In this document: positions 56,671-64,000 of the stretch, piece by piece
Position numbering within the stretch: the stretch's first letter is position 1
Layout of the letters: each line of letters starts with the position of its first letter
Source: Brachybacterium phenoliresistens
GTDB lineage: Bacteria; Actinomycetota; Actinomycetes; Actinomycetales; Dermabacteraceae
Reading direction: 5' to 3'
Length of the DNA: 64,000 nt
NCBI RefSeq assembly: GCF_000576425.1
Contig: NZ_KK069990.1
Coordinates: forward strand, 62,001-126,000
Notes under the pieces: generated by a model
Told to the model about the DNA's origin: nothing
Databases searched by the model: none
Seen by the model: only the letters and a program-made list of their open reading frames with translations
Program-made: the position numbers and the translations under genes

Positions 56671-57558
56671 ATGTCTATCTTCCTTGACGACTCCAGCAAG
56701 GTCATCGTGCAGGGCATGACGGGCTCGGAGGGCATGAAGCACTCCCAGCGCATGCTCGCCTCGGGCACGAACATCGTCGGCGGCGTGAACCCGCGCAAGG
56801 CCGGCCAGCAGGTCGAGTTCGACGGCGGCGTCTCCGTGCCCGTCTTCGGCACGGTCGCCGAGGCCATGGAGGCCACCGGCGCGAACGTCTCGGTCGTCTT
56901 CGTGCCGCCGAAGTTCGCCAAGGCCGCCGCGATCGAGGCCATCGACGCGGGCATCGAGCTGTTGATCGTGATCACCGAGGGCATCCCGGTGAAGGACTCC
57001 GCGGAGTTCTTCAACTACGCCCAGGCCAAGGGCGCCACCCGCATCATCGGCCCCAACTGCCCGGGCATCATCAGCCCCGGGAAGTCAAACGCGGGCATCA
57101 CCCCGGCGAACATCACCGGTCCCGGCAAGCTGGGCCTGGTCTCGAAGTCGGGCACCCTGACCTACCAGATGATGTACGAGCTCTCGGACATCGGCTTCAC
57201 CACCTGCATCGGCATCGGCGGCGACCCGGTCATCGGCACCACGCACATCGATGCGCTGGCCGCCTTCGAGGCCGATCCCGACACCGTCGGCGTCGTGATG
57301 ATCGGCGAGATCGGCGGCGACGCGGAGGAGCGTGCGGCCGCCTACATCAAGGACAACATGTCCAAGCCGGTGGTCGGCTACGTCGCGGGCTTCACCGCCC
57401 CCGAGGGCAAGACCATGGGCCACGCGGGCGCGATCGTCTCTGGCTCGGCCGGCACCGCGCAGGCGAAGAAGGAGGCCCTCGAGGCCGCCGGGGTCAAGGT
57501 CGGCAAGACGCCCACCGAGACCGCGGAGCTCATGCGGGAGATCATCGCGGGCCTCTGA
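56671..57558 (+). CDS. sucD: Succinyl-CoA ligase (ADP-forming) subunit alpha
   Basis: Partner of SucC; it carries the phosphorylated His. 295 residues. The CoA-binding Rossmann domain starts with [25 protein letters not shown] near 128 is followed by [12 protein letters not shown] near 213. The catalytic phosphohistidine is His251 ([13 protein letters not shown]). A hairpin terminator follows, and dtxR comes next with its own ribosome site. Confidence 0.97.
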   Translation: MSIFLDDSSKVIVQGMTGSEGMKHSQRMLASGTNIVGGVNPRKAGQQVEFDGGVSVPVFGTVAEAMEATGANVSVVFVPPKFAKAAAIEAIDAGIELLIVITEGIPVKDSAEFFNYAQAKGATRIIGPNCPGIISPGKSNAGITPANITGPGKLGLVSKSGTLTYQMMYELSDIGFTTCIGIGGDPVIGTTHIDALAAFEADPDTVGVVMIGEIGGDAEERAAAYIKDNMSKPVVGYVAGFTAPEGKTMGHAGAIVSGSAGTAQAKKEALEAAGVKVGKTPTETAELMREIIAGL

Positions 57559-57592
57559 CCCGCCCCGATCCTCCGCGGCCGCGCGCCGCACC

Positions 57593-57626
57593 CGGGACCC
57601 CGTCGGCACCTGCCGGCGGGGTCCCG
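57593..57626 (+). terminator. sucCD terminator hairpin
   Basis: 16-bp stem (57593-57608 with 57611-57626, 15 of 16) and a 2-nt loop. The rest of the gap up to 57850 is G/C-rich low-complexity DNA with a TAGGAT box at 57785-57800 as a possible dtxR -10. Confidence 0.78.
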
Positions 57627-57850
57627 TCGCATCCGAGCCGGGCCGAGCCGGGCCGGGCCGGCCGAGGCAGCGGCCCTCCCGTGCACGCCCGGTCCTCTCC
57701 AGGGCCTCCCCGGGGCCTCCCCGGGGCCGACCGCGGGCCGCTTCGCGGCGGGCAGAGCGCGAGAGGGCCCGGGCGTCGGCGCGGGGACGTAGGATCGTCG
57801 GTGATGCGCTCCGGCGGGAGCGGCGAGATACGGCAGGCGGAGGAGCACAC

Positions 57851-58585
57851 GTGAGCGGCGACCTGATCGATACGACCGAGATGTACCTGAAGACGGTCTT
57901 CGAGCTCGAGGAGGCGCACATCCCGCCCATGCGCGCCCGGATCGCCGAGCGTCTGGGGCACAGCGGCCCGACCGTCTCGCAGACCGTCGCCCGCATGGAG
58001 CGCGACGGCCTGCTGCACCTCGACGAGGAGCGCCACATCCGTCTCACGGAGCTGGGCTGGTCGCGCGCCACCTCGGTGATGCGCAAGCACCGTCTGGCCG
58101 AGCGCCACCTGCTGGACCACCTGGGCCTGGAGTACGCGCTCGTGCACGAGGAGGCCTGCCGCTGGGAGCACGTGATGAGCCTCGAGGTCGAGAAGCGCAT
58201 CGCCGAGCGCATCGATGCCCCGTACCTCGATCCCTACGGCAATCCCATCCCCGGACTGGCGGAGCTCGGCCTGGCCGACCTCCCGGCGCAGGAGACGGCC
58301 CTCACCCCCGAGGGTAAAGACCGGCCCAAGCTGCTCAGCGTGCTGCTGGGCGATGCGCCCGACGGCACCCGCATGTCCGTCCGGCTCGACCGGATCGGCG
58401 AATGGGCGCAGAGCGAGTCCGAGGTCCTGGACGAGCTCGCACGTCACGGCCTCCGGCCGGGCGTGGACGTCGACGCGGAGCGCCTGGGCCGCGGTTACGC
58501 GCTGCAGGTCGCCGACGGCGAGGTCCTCGAGGTCTCCGATCACGTCGCAGGTCAGCTCGCTGTGACGCCGCTCACCCGGCAGTAA
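57851..58585 (+). CDS. DtxR/IdeR-type iron-dependent repressor
   Basis: 244 residues. Winged-helix domain (AERLGHSGPTVSQTVARMERDGL), dimerisation domain and C-terminal SH3-like FeoA domain (from about 150). It keeps the DtxR metal ligands: Met11, and Cys103, Glu106 and His107 in EACRWEHVM. The Cys points to iron rather than the manganese-type MntR. It should repress iron uptake genes when iron is plentiful; none are adjacent. GTG 57851 follows GGAGGAG. The heme oxygenase at 15786 is a plausible but unproven target. Confidence 0.93.
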   Translation: MSGDLIDTTEMYLKTVFELEEAHIPPMRARIAERLGHSGPTVSQTVARMERDGLLHLDEERHIRLTELGWSRATSVMRKHRLAERHLLDHLGLEYALVHEEACRWEHVMSLEVEKRIAERIDAPYLDPYGNPIPGLAELGLADLPAQETALTPEGKDRPKLLSVLLGDAPDGTRMSVRLDRIGEWAQSESEVLDELARHGLRPGVDVDAERLGRGYALQVADGEVLEVSDHVAGQLAVTPLTRQ

Positions 58586-58773
58586 AGGAAGCGTCAAGCT
58601 CTTCCCCAGACCCTGTACCTGAGCGGGGCGCGCGGGGGTGCGCCGCATAGGGTCGAGCACGTGCCCGGACCATGTCCGGGCATCCCCGCCCGGCAGCCCA
58701 CCGCGCACCGAGCCTGGGGTCCACATCAGCACAGTGCGCGGGAGCGGAACGCTCGGGGCAGGGGAGCGACATC

Positions 58774-59697
58774 GTGTCGAATACTGCGAAGAACACCCAT
58801 CGCCGCCCGATGCGGACGGTGACGCCGGTCGTGCGCGCTGGGCGCGCCGCCGCAGGTGCCGCCGTGGCCGCCGGGATGCTCTTCGGCGGAGCCGCCGCCG
58901 CGACCGCCGACGGGGAGTCCGACGCCGTCACCGCCGACGTCCAGGCTGATGCCGCCGCCGCGCCGGCCGTGATCGTCCCCGCCGCCGTCGAGCCCGTGAA
59001 CATCCCCGCCGTCGACGCCGCCGCCGAGACCGAGGCGACCGGCCTGGTCGCGCTCGAGGCCCCCGCGCTCACCGTGACCGTCCCCGAGCCCGAGCCCGAG
59101 GTCGTCGAGGCCCCGGAGGAGGACGCCGAGCAGGCCGAGGACTCCTCCGAGGAGCAGTCCTCCGAGGACGGGGCCGACGAGTCCGAGGAGTCCTCCTCCG
59201 ATTCCGGCGAGTCCTCCCGCGACTCCGACAGCTCCGACTCCGAGGAGTCCGACTCCGACGAGTCCTCCTCCCGCTCCGATTCCGAGGAGTCCTCCGACTC
59301 CGAGGACGAGTCCTCCTCCACGTCCGAGGAGAAGGAGAAGTCCTCCCCGGCGCCCTCCGCCGCCAAGGGCAGCAGCATCCTCGCCACCGCCCGCTCGGGC
59401 ATCGGCGTCCCCTACGTGTGGGGCGGCGACGACCCCAGCGGCTGGGACTGCTCCGGCTTCGTGCAGTGGGTGTACGGCCAGCACGGCATCTCGCTGCCGC
59501 ACTCCGCCGGCTCGCAGGTCGCCCAGGGCACCAGGATCTCCCGCTCCGAGGCCCGCCCCGGCGACCTCGTGTACAAGCCCGGCCACATCGGCATCTACGC
59601 CGGCGACGGTCGTTTCGTCGACGCGGGCAACCCCCGCGTGGACACCACCGAGCGCGACATCTACTCCGGCGACTGGTCCTACTACCGGATCGGCTGA
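58774..59697 (+). CDS. Secreted NlpC/P60 peptidoglycan hydrolase
   Basis: 307 residues. Signal sequence with a basic start (HRRPMRTVTPVVRAG) and an Ala/Gly hydrophobic core, cleavage expected near Ala-Thr-Ala-Asp about residue 48. The mature protein has an Ala/Val/Pro linker, then an extreme Ser/Glu/Asp stretch (about 115-190), then the NlpC/P60 domain with catalytic Cys226 (WDCSGFVQW) and His271 (GHIGIYAG). It cleaves peptide stems of peptidoglycan in daughter-cell separation or wall turnover. GTG 58774 follows GGGGAG; a TAGGGT box at 58648 suggests a leader of about 114 nt. Confidence 0.9.
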   Translation: MSNTAKNTHRRPMRTVTPVVRAGRAAAGAAVAAGMLFGGAAAATADGESDAVTADVQADAAAAPAVIVPAAVEPVNIPAVDAAAETEATGLVALEAPALTVTVPEPEPEVVEAPEEDAEQAEDSSEEQSSEDGADESEESSSDSGESSRDSDSSDSEESDSDESSSRSDSEESSDSEDESSSTSEEKEKSSPAPSAAKGSSILATARSGIGVPYVWGGDDPSGWDCSGFVQWVYGQHGISLPHSAGSQVAQGTRISRSEARPGDLVYKPGHIGIYAGDGRFVDAGNPRVDTTERDIYSGDWSYYRIG

Positions 59698-59726
59698 ACC
59701 GGACCTCGCTGACACCGACGCATCCC

Positions 59727-59761
59727 GCACGGCCCCGCACCTGCCCGGTGCGGGGCCGTGC
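59727..59761 (+). terminator. NlpC/P60 gene terminator
   Basis: Perfect 15-bp stem GCACGGCCCCGCACC / GGTGCGGGGCCGTGC with a 5-nt loop, 30 nt after the stop. Confidence 0.88.
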
Positions 59762-59835
59762 GCGTCGCGGCGGCCGCCCGGCCGAGCCGCCGGGTGCGCC
59801 GGGGCCGTCCAGGCGGGGCCGCTACGGTGCCGTCC

Positions 59836-60672
59836 ATGACCTCTCTGCGCGATGCCCTGGCCTCGCTCCTCCTGCTCGCGGCCACGGTGCTGGGAGCCCT
59901 GTGGCTGCCGGCCCTCTGGATCGCCGACCATGTGGTGGACCAGGACGGCTTCCTCGCCATCACCCAGCCGCTGGCCGATGACCCGGAGTTCCGGACCACC
60001 CTGACCGACCAGGCCGTCGCGGCCCTGCTGGACGATGGGCGGATCCCCGGCTGGATCGCGGACCGCGTCGAGCCCGTCGCCCAGGAGCAGGCCGCCAGGC
60101 TCTCCGAGACGGAGGCGTACGACACCATGTGGCGCGCGGCGATGGTGCAGGTCCACCACGCGCTGCTGACCCCGGGGGCGGACGATGTGGTGGTCGATCT
60201 CGCCCCGGCGGCCGATGCCCTCCTCACCCGGGTCGAGGAGGTGGTGCCGCTGCTGGACCTGGACGCCCCCGAGTCGCTGCCGTTCACGATCGCGACCATC
60301 CCCGGCGGCAGCGTGCTGGAGAAGCTCGCCGTCCTGGACGTGTGGGGCCCGCGGCTGGGCTGGGCGGCGCTGGCCTGCGCCGTGCTCGCCGTGCTGGTGG
60401 CCGGCCACCGGCGGGCGGCCCTCGCGGGCGCCGGCGTCGCGGCGATCCTCGCCGCGGCGGCGGTCTGGCTGCTCACCGTGCAGGTCGAGACCCTGGTCCC
60501 GGACCGCCTGGACCAGGCGGACTTCATCGGCCCCCTGCTGCAGGTGTTCGAGGCACGGCTGGCCGCGGACCTCGCCCCGCAGGCGATGATCCTCGCCGGC
60601 GCGGGGGCGGCGACGGTGGTCGCCGGCGCGCTGGCGCTCGCGCTGCTGCCGCGTCGCCGTGCTCGGCGCTGA
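59836..60672 (+). CDS. Membrane protein of unknown function
   Basis: 278 residues. A first span at about 7-30, a long outside domain (about 33-165) rich in Leu, Ala and Asp, and two or three more spans (about 175-192, 196-214 and 253-273). TACGGT-N7-ATG gives a leaderless start. The layout (Ala-rich four-span protein) is common in Actinobacteria but I cannot name the family. Confidence 0.65.
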   Translation: MTSLRDALASLLLLAATVLGALWLPALWIADHVVDQDGFLAITQPLADDPEFRTTLTDQAVAALLDDGRIPGWIADRVEPVAQEQAARLSETEAYDTMWRAAMVQVHHALLTPGADDVVVDLAPAADALLTRVEEVVPLLDLDAPESLPFTIATIPGGSVLEKLAVLDVWGPRLGWAALACAVLAVLVAGHRRAALAGAGVAAILAAAAVWLLTVQVETLVPDRLDQADFIGPLLQVFEARLAADLAPQAMILAGAGAATVVAGALALALLPRRRARR

Positions 60673-60726
60673 TCTGCGGAGCTGACAGAGGCTGCGGTGC
60701 TGGGGACGCCGCGGCCCGGAGCGGTG

Positions 60727-61062
60727 CTACTTCGGTGCGGCGCGGCGTCCCATCTCCGCGCCCCAGCCGCCATGGAGGTCCGACGAGGCGACGCAGTCGA
60801 AGCCGGTGGTTGCCGTGCTCGGACGAGTGATCGTCCCGGAGATCAGATACTGCGTGCCGCTGAGGCGCTCGGTGGAACGGACATCGATGTCGCTCCCGGG
60901 GTTCGCGTGCTGGGCGACCTGCGTGCAGAGCGCTTCGACGGCTTCTCTCGTCTCGGTGGAGTGATGGAGAACCCCTGCGATCACGGCCGCGATGCCGCCC
61001 GCGGCGAGCGCGCAGCAGAACCGCGACCACGCTCGTCGGTCCTCCCGCGTGCTCTGCCTCAC
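60727..61062 (-). CDS. Small membrane-anchored protein, unknown
   Basis: 111 residues. A single hydrophobic span at about 15-33 preceded by an Arg-rich N-terminus, then a short external domain with Cys residues (EALCTQVAQH and FDCVASSDL). The pattern SGTQYLISGTITRP suggests a small beta domain. GTG 61062 is the likely start; the open frame extends back across the tRNA gene, which cannot be coding. Lower GC and a less typical codon use than its neighbours. Confidence 0.5.
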   Translation of the reverse strand: MRQSTREDRRAWSRFCCALAAGGIAAVIAGVLHHSTETREAVEALCTQVAQHANPGSDIDVRSTERLSGTQYLISGTITRPSTATTGFDCVASSDLHGGWGAEMGRRAAPK

Positions 61063-61094
61063 TCCGTCGCCGCCCGATCCGATGCTTTCTCTTG

Positions 61095-61167
61095 TGCCCC
61101 CGGGCAGATTCGAACTGCCGACACCCGCTTTAGGAGAGCGGTGCTCTATCCCCTGAGCTACGGGGGC
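61095..61167 (-). tRNA. tRNA-Arg (anticodon CCU)
   Basis: 73-nt cloverleaf: acceptor GCCCCCG/CGGGGGC, D-stem GCTC/GAGC with an 8-nt loop, anticodon stem CCGCT/AGCGG with loop CTCCTAA, 5-nt variable loop, T-stem GGCAG/CTGCC with TTCGAAT, discriminator A. Anticodon CCU reads AGG, a rare codon here. CCA is not encoded. Confidence 0.95.
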
Positions 61168-61198
61168 ATGGGGCCGCTCTCGCGGCACGCCGCGCACC

Positions 61199-61204
61199 AT
61201 CGTA
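61199..61204 (-). promoter_or_regulatory. Putative tRNA-Arg -10 box (TACGAT)
   Basis: TACGAT on the minus strand, 31 nt before the tRNA 5' end. No clear -35. The remaining DNA up to copC (243-nt gap) is low complexity with no other feature seen. Confidence 0.4.
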
Positions 61205-61410
61205 GTCCACGGTCCGCGCCGCGCCGCCGCGGTGCCCCAGGGTATGCCCGTCCTCACGTCGGCCCGTGCGGTGCTCGACGGCGCCCTCGCCCGCGGGGCG
61301 GTCCCGCCGCGGGTCCGGGCCGGGCGCGGCGGGCACGGGCCTCCGCGACCGGTCCCCGGCGCGAGATTCCTGACCCGGGATCCCAGCCCCGAGGGCTAGG
61401 GTGCGGCCCT

Positions 61411-62022
61411 GTGATCCTCGAACTTCCGCATTCCCTCCGTCGTCTGCCGGCGCTGCTCGCCCTCGCGCTGCTGCCCGTCCTGCTCGTGATGGGCGCCGCG
61501 GCGCCCGCGTTCGCGCACGACCACCTGGTCTCCTCCGACCCGGAGGACGGCGCCCAGCTGGAGGCGAGTCCCGAGGCGATCACGCTGACCTTCTCCGCGG
61601 ACGTCATGGACGTCTCCCCGGTGGTGCGGATCGTCGACGCGCAGGAGCAGACCGTCCTCGAGGAGACGCCGACCATCGACGGGACCACGGCGACCCTGGC
61701 GCTCGACGAGCCGCTCCCCGCGGGCGACTACACGGTGCAATGGCGGGTGGTCTCCTCCGACGGGCACCCCATCGAGGGGACCTTCGCGATCGCCGTCCAG
61801 AATGACGCCGCGACCGAGGAGCCCACCGAGAGCGCGAGCCCCGCGGAGGAATCCCCGGCCGTCGAGACGACCGCGGCGCCGAGCTCCGAGCCTGCGGCCG
61901 AGGCCGCTCCCGAGGTCGAGGAGGGGAACGACGCGCTGCTGCCGGTCTTCCTGGGCCTCGGGGTGATCGTGGTGATCGGCGTGGTCATCGCGCTGCGGGC
62001 GGGTCGCTCCGGGCGACGCTGA
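61411..62022 (+). CDS. CopC-domain copper-binding protein
   Basis: 203 residues. A signal peptide is cleaved after Ala35 (APAFA), exposing mature N-terminal His36 of HDHLVSSDPEDGA, the usual Cu(II) ligand. The CopC domain ends with WRVVSSDGHPIEGTF, which holds the second His. A Thr/Glu/Pro linker leads to one C-terminal span (about 174-195), anchoring it in the membrane. Involved in copper binding or delivery. TAGGGT-N8-GTG suggests a leaderless start. No CopD is adjacent. Confidence 0.9.
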   Translation: MILELPHSLRRLPALLALALLPVLLVMGAAAPAFAHDHLVSSDPEDGAQLEASPEAITLTFSADVMDVSPVVRIVDAQEQTVLEETPTIDGTTATLALDEPLPAGDYTVQWRVVSSDGHPIEGTFAIAVQNDAATEEPTESASPAEESPAVETTAAPSSEPAAEAAPEVEEGNDALLPVFLGLGVIVVIGVVIALRAGRSGRR

Positions 62023-62047
62023 GCGGAGGCCCCGCCTTCCGGACGGC

Positions 62048-62083
62048 GAGGAGCGCCCGATGCTGCGGCATCGGGCGCTCCTC
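62048..62083. terminator. Bidirectional terminator, 16-bp stem
   Basis: Perfect stem (62048-62063 with 62068-62083), loop TGCG, followed by TAT; lies between convergent copC and the antitoxin-like gene. Confidence 0.88.
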
Positions 62084-62122
62084 TATCCAGTGGGAGCCCG
62101 GAGGCTCGGAGAGCCGGAAGGC

Positions 62123-62317
62123 TCAGTTCTGCTGCTCGTCGCCACCCAGCCCGAGCTGATCGCGAGCGGCCTCGGCGCCCTGGTCGACGTAGCCGTCGAC
62201 CTGGTCGGGCGTCCTCTCCTTGATCTTGTCGGTCACGGCCTCGGTGACCGCGTCCACCTGGTCCGGGTTCTCGCTGGCGAGATCCTTGGCCTTGTTCAGC
62301 GCGTCGTCGAACTTCAT
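62123..62317 (-). CDS. Rv0909-type antitoxin-like small protein
   Basis: 64 residues, helical and acidic: KFDDALNKAKDLASENPDQV then TDKIKERTPDQVDGYVDQG. This is the MT0933/Rv0909-type 'antitoxin' pattern, also reminiscent of CsbD-like stress proteins. The expected toxin gene is not present on either side, so the name says little about its job; it may be a stress protein. ATG 62317 follows GGAGGAGAC. Confidence 0.6.
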   Translation of the reverse strand: MKFDDALNKAKDLASENPDQVDAVTEAVTDKIKERTPDQVDGYVDQGAEAARDQLGLGGDEQQN

Positions 62318-62466
62318 GGATGTCTCCTCCTGTCGAAGCACCGGCCTGACTGTGGCCGACGCCACCCACCGTAGGTCACGAAATGGTCTCGGACAACCGA
62401 AAGAGCCGGATCCGGCGTGTCCCGCATACTGAGGATCGACCCAGACCACGGCGGAAGGACCCGACG

Positions 62467-63258
62467 ATGATGGACAAGAGCTCCCGGTGGGACCAGGTGC
62501 TGGCGATGCTCGCGCGGGACAAGCGCCTCGGCGTCAGCGAGGTCGCCCAGGAGCTCGGGATCAGCGAGTCGACGGTCCGCCGCGACTTCGTGGAGATGGA
62601 GCGCGCCCAGCTGGCCCGCCGCACCCACGGCGGCATCGTCGCGATCGACGTCGCCTACTCGCTGGCCATCAACGCCCGCGCCGGGGACCAGGCGGCCGAT
62701 GCCCGCGAGCGGGTCTCGGACTTCGCCGCCGGGCTCGTCGAGCCCGGCCAGATCGTCGGCTTCAACGGCGGCCGCTCCACGACCGCGACGGCCCGCACCG
62801 TCGTCTCCCGCCCCGACATGGACTCCCGCGACGGCCGTCCGGGCCTGACCGTCGTCTGCGCGGCCCTGAACATCGCGATCGACGCGGTGCTGCGGCCCGC
62901 GATCCGCACCGTCGTCCTCGGCGGGGTCGCCGAGCCGCACTCCTTCGAGCTGACCGGTCCGCTCGCGACCGCGACGATGCGCGACCTGTGGCTGGACATC
63001 ATGTTCGTGGGCATGATCGGCCTGGACGTGCAGGCCGGTCTGACCTGCCACTCCGATGCGGAGGCCGGGGTGACGCGGACGATGATCGGTCATTCCCGCC
63101 GCGTGGTGGGGCTCGCCACCGCCGACAAGATCGGCGAGCGGGCCATGGCCGGGATCTGCCCCATCGGCGCCCTGACCGACCTCGTGATCGCCGGGGAGCT
63201 GGACGAGGAGCTGCGCCGCCACCTCCAGGAGACCTCGGTGCGCCTGCACGAGGTCTGA
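62467..63258 (+). CDS. DeoR-family transcriptional regulator
   Basis: 263 residues. The HTH near residues 20-45 reads LGVSEVAQELGISESTVRRDFVEME, the DeoR signature, followed by RRTHGGIV and a sugar-phosphate-sensing DeoRC domain (GQIVGFNGG, VLGGVAEPHSFELTG). Probably a repressor responding to a phosphorylated sugar. The regulated genes are not in view. ATG 62467 follows GGAAGGACC. Upstream, two CGAAA motifs (62379 and 62398) 19 bp apart could be its operator. Confidence 0.85.
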   Translation: MMDKSSRWDQVLAMLARDKRLGVSEVAQELGISESTVRRDFVEMERAQLARRTHGGIVAIDVAYSLAINARAGDQAADARERVSDFAAGLVEPGQIVGFNGGRSTTATARTVVSRPDMDSRDGRPGLTVVCAALNIAIDAVLRPAIRTVVLGGVAEPHSFELTGPLATATMRDLWLDIMFVGMIGLDVQAGLTCHSDAEAGVTRTMIGHSRRVVGLATADKIGERAMAGICPIGALTDLVIAGELDEELRRHLQETSVRLHEV

Positions 63259-63338
63259 TCCGGCGCGTGCCGTACACCTCCCGCCGGCCACGGCACGCCT
63301 CCGGTCCCGGCGGCGCCCGGCCCGGTACCGTCGTGACC

Positions 63339-64000
63339 ATGTGGAAGAAGCTGCGTTCGAGGAAGCGGACCGAGCCCGCGACGGAGCCCGTGCGCCAGGA
63401 GCGTCCGCGCAGCGCCGGCCCGGCGAAGACCCTCGAGACCCCGGGCGCCGGAGCCCCCGCCGGGACGCCGGCCGCGCCGGAGGACCAGGCCGCGCGCCCC
63501 GGGGGCGAGGCGCGCCCCGAGGGCGATGTCGAGTTCGCGGTGCGCCACCACACCGGGGCCGTGCACGCCGACGTCGCCCCCGAGCAGGACGAGGACGACC
63601 TCCCGCCCCGCCGATCGGACCTGGTGCCGCTGAGCCGCGCCGATCGCGTGGGCGACGCCCTGGACCGCTGGTCCCAGCAGATCGCCGGCACCACCCGCGC
63701 GACCTCCTTCCTCACCCACATGCGCGAGGGCGACCACGTCCTGGACCTCACCCACTCCCACCCCTCCGGCCTGGCGCAGCTGCTGGCCGGCCGCGGCCCC
63801 ACCCGGCTGTCCTCCCTGGTGCGGGAGGTGGGGGCGCTGGCCGACGCGCGCGCCCACGCCCGGGCGATCCGCGAGACCGCCCAGCGGCAGGCGGAGGAGG
63901 TCGGCCTGACCACCTGCCACCTGGGCATCGGCGAGGCCACCTGGATCCCCGAGGACGGCGGCCGGCCGCTGCAGGCCCCCGTGCTGGTGCGACCCATCAC
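63339..64000 (+). CDS. N-terminal part of a probable DUF4011/helicase-like protein (cut by right edge)
   Basis: 220 codons visible. A disordered Pro/Ala/Glu-rich stretch of about 95 residues is followed by LDLTHSHPSGLAQLLAGRGPTRLSSLVRE near residue 148 and an Arg/Ala helix. This matches the N-terminal region of large actinobacterial AAA/superfamily-1 proteins with a DUF4011 domain. The helicase motifs would lie beyond the window, so this is provisional. TACCGT-N7-ATG supports ATG 63339 as start. Confidence 0.55.
   Translation, partial: MWKKLRSRKRTEPATEPVRQERPRSAGPAKTLETPGAGAPAGTPAAPEDQAARPGGEARPEGDVEFAVRHHTGAVHADVAPEQDEDDLPPRRSDLVPLSRADRVGDALDRWSQQIAGTTRATSFLTHMREGDHVLDLTHSHPSGLAQLLAGRGPTRLSSLVREVGALADARAHARAIRETAQRQAEEVGLTTCHLGIGEATWIPEDGGRPLQAPVLVRPI

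Noticed and set aside
58660-58773. c-di-AMP (ydaO-type) riboswitch before the NlpC/P60 gene
   Set aside because: Such riboswitches are common before actinobacterial wall hydrolases, but I cannot find the conserved core sequences; only generic stems are visible. A covariance-model search would decide.
61063-61257. N-terminal extension of the small protein across the tRNA (PVAQGIEHRSPK-type product)
   Set aside because: This peptide is the familiar spurious translation of a tRNA gene. The real start is downstream.

Overview
The window is chromosomal DNA of a very GC-rich Gram-positive actinobacterium, most likely a Micrococcales member (a Brachybacterium/Dermabacteraceae-type genome would fit; this is inference). 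The signs are: extreme G/C at third codon positions; BldC and a DUF3073 protein beside purM, as in Streptomyces; a GuaB3 protein beside guaB; a DtxR/IdeR regulator; a heme oxygenase; and about 20 genes whose start codon lies 6-8 nt after a TANNNT -10 box, which means leaderless mRNAs. I see no phage, insertion sequence, CRISPR array or foreign island. Genes are densely packed, often with ATGA or GTGA overlaps.

Layout. 1-4211: molybdenum cofactor genes, moaA (cut by the left edge) divergent from moeA-moaC-mog-moaE. 4474-7429: a CpdA-type phosphodiesterase, then groS-groL behind two CIRCE operators. 7605-10202: membrane proteins and an RluA-type pseudouridine synthase. 10365-15668: guaB, a DEDDh exonuclease, guaB3 and two unknown membrane proteins. 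15786-20627: heme oxygenase, a membrane protein, and ackA-pta (acetate overflow). 20830-24179: SURF1, a DUF3817 protein, guaA. 24373-29363: SDR, double GNAT, and an MFS exporter divergent from its TetR regulator. 29440-34975: an acyltransferase and a LacI-controlled operon of two Gfo/Idh/MocA oxidoreductases around a cupin. 35177-41253: HerA-like ATPase, gpmA, dtd, a long-tailed APH-type kinase, DUF3151. 41435-48069: purA, a sterol-carrier-like protein, cutC, a membrane protein, purF-purM, DUF3073, bldC. 48080-55278: hydrolase, LPG-synthase-type membrane protein, pcrA, VOC protein and small membrane proteins. 55489-60672: sucC-sucD, dtxR, an NlpC/P60 cell-wall hydrolase, a membrane protein. 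60727-64000: a small anchored protein, tRNA-Arg(CCU), copC, an orphan antitoxin-like protein, a DeoR regulator, and the start of a DUF4011/helicase-like gene cut by the right edge.

Functional threads. Purine synthesis is prominent but dispersed: purF, purM, purA, guaB, guaB3 and guaA are all here. Metal handling appears as MoCo synthesis, DtxR, heme oxygenase, CopC and CutC. The most unusual non-coding feature is three unrelated long palindromes (54-62 nt) at 4319, 22274 and 25337, each followed immediately on its right by 2-3 short direct repeats. Well-supported regulatory sites are the two CIREs of the groE operon (CIRCE elements), a TetR-type operator in the MFS/tetR gap and a LacI-type operator lying on the start point of a consensus promoter. 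Hairpin terminators in this genome lack U-tracts.
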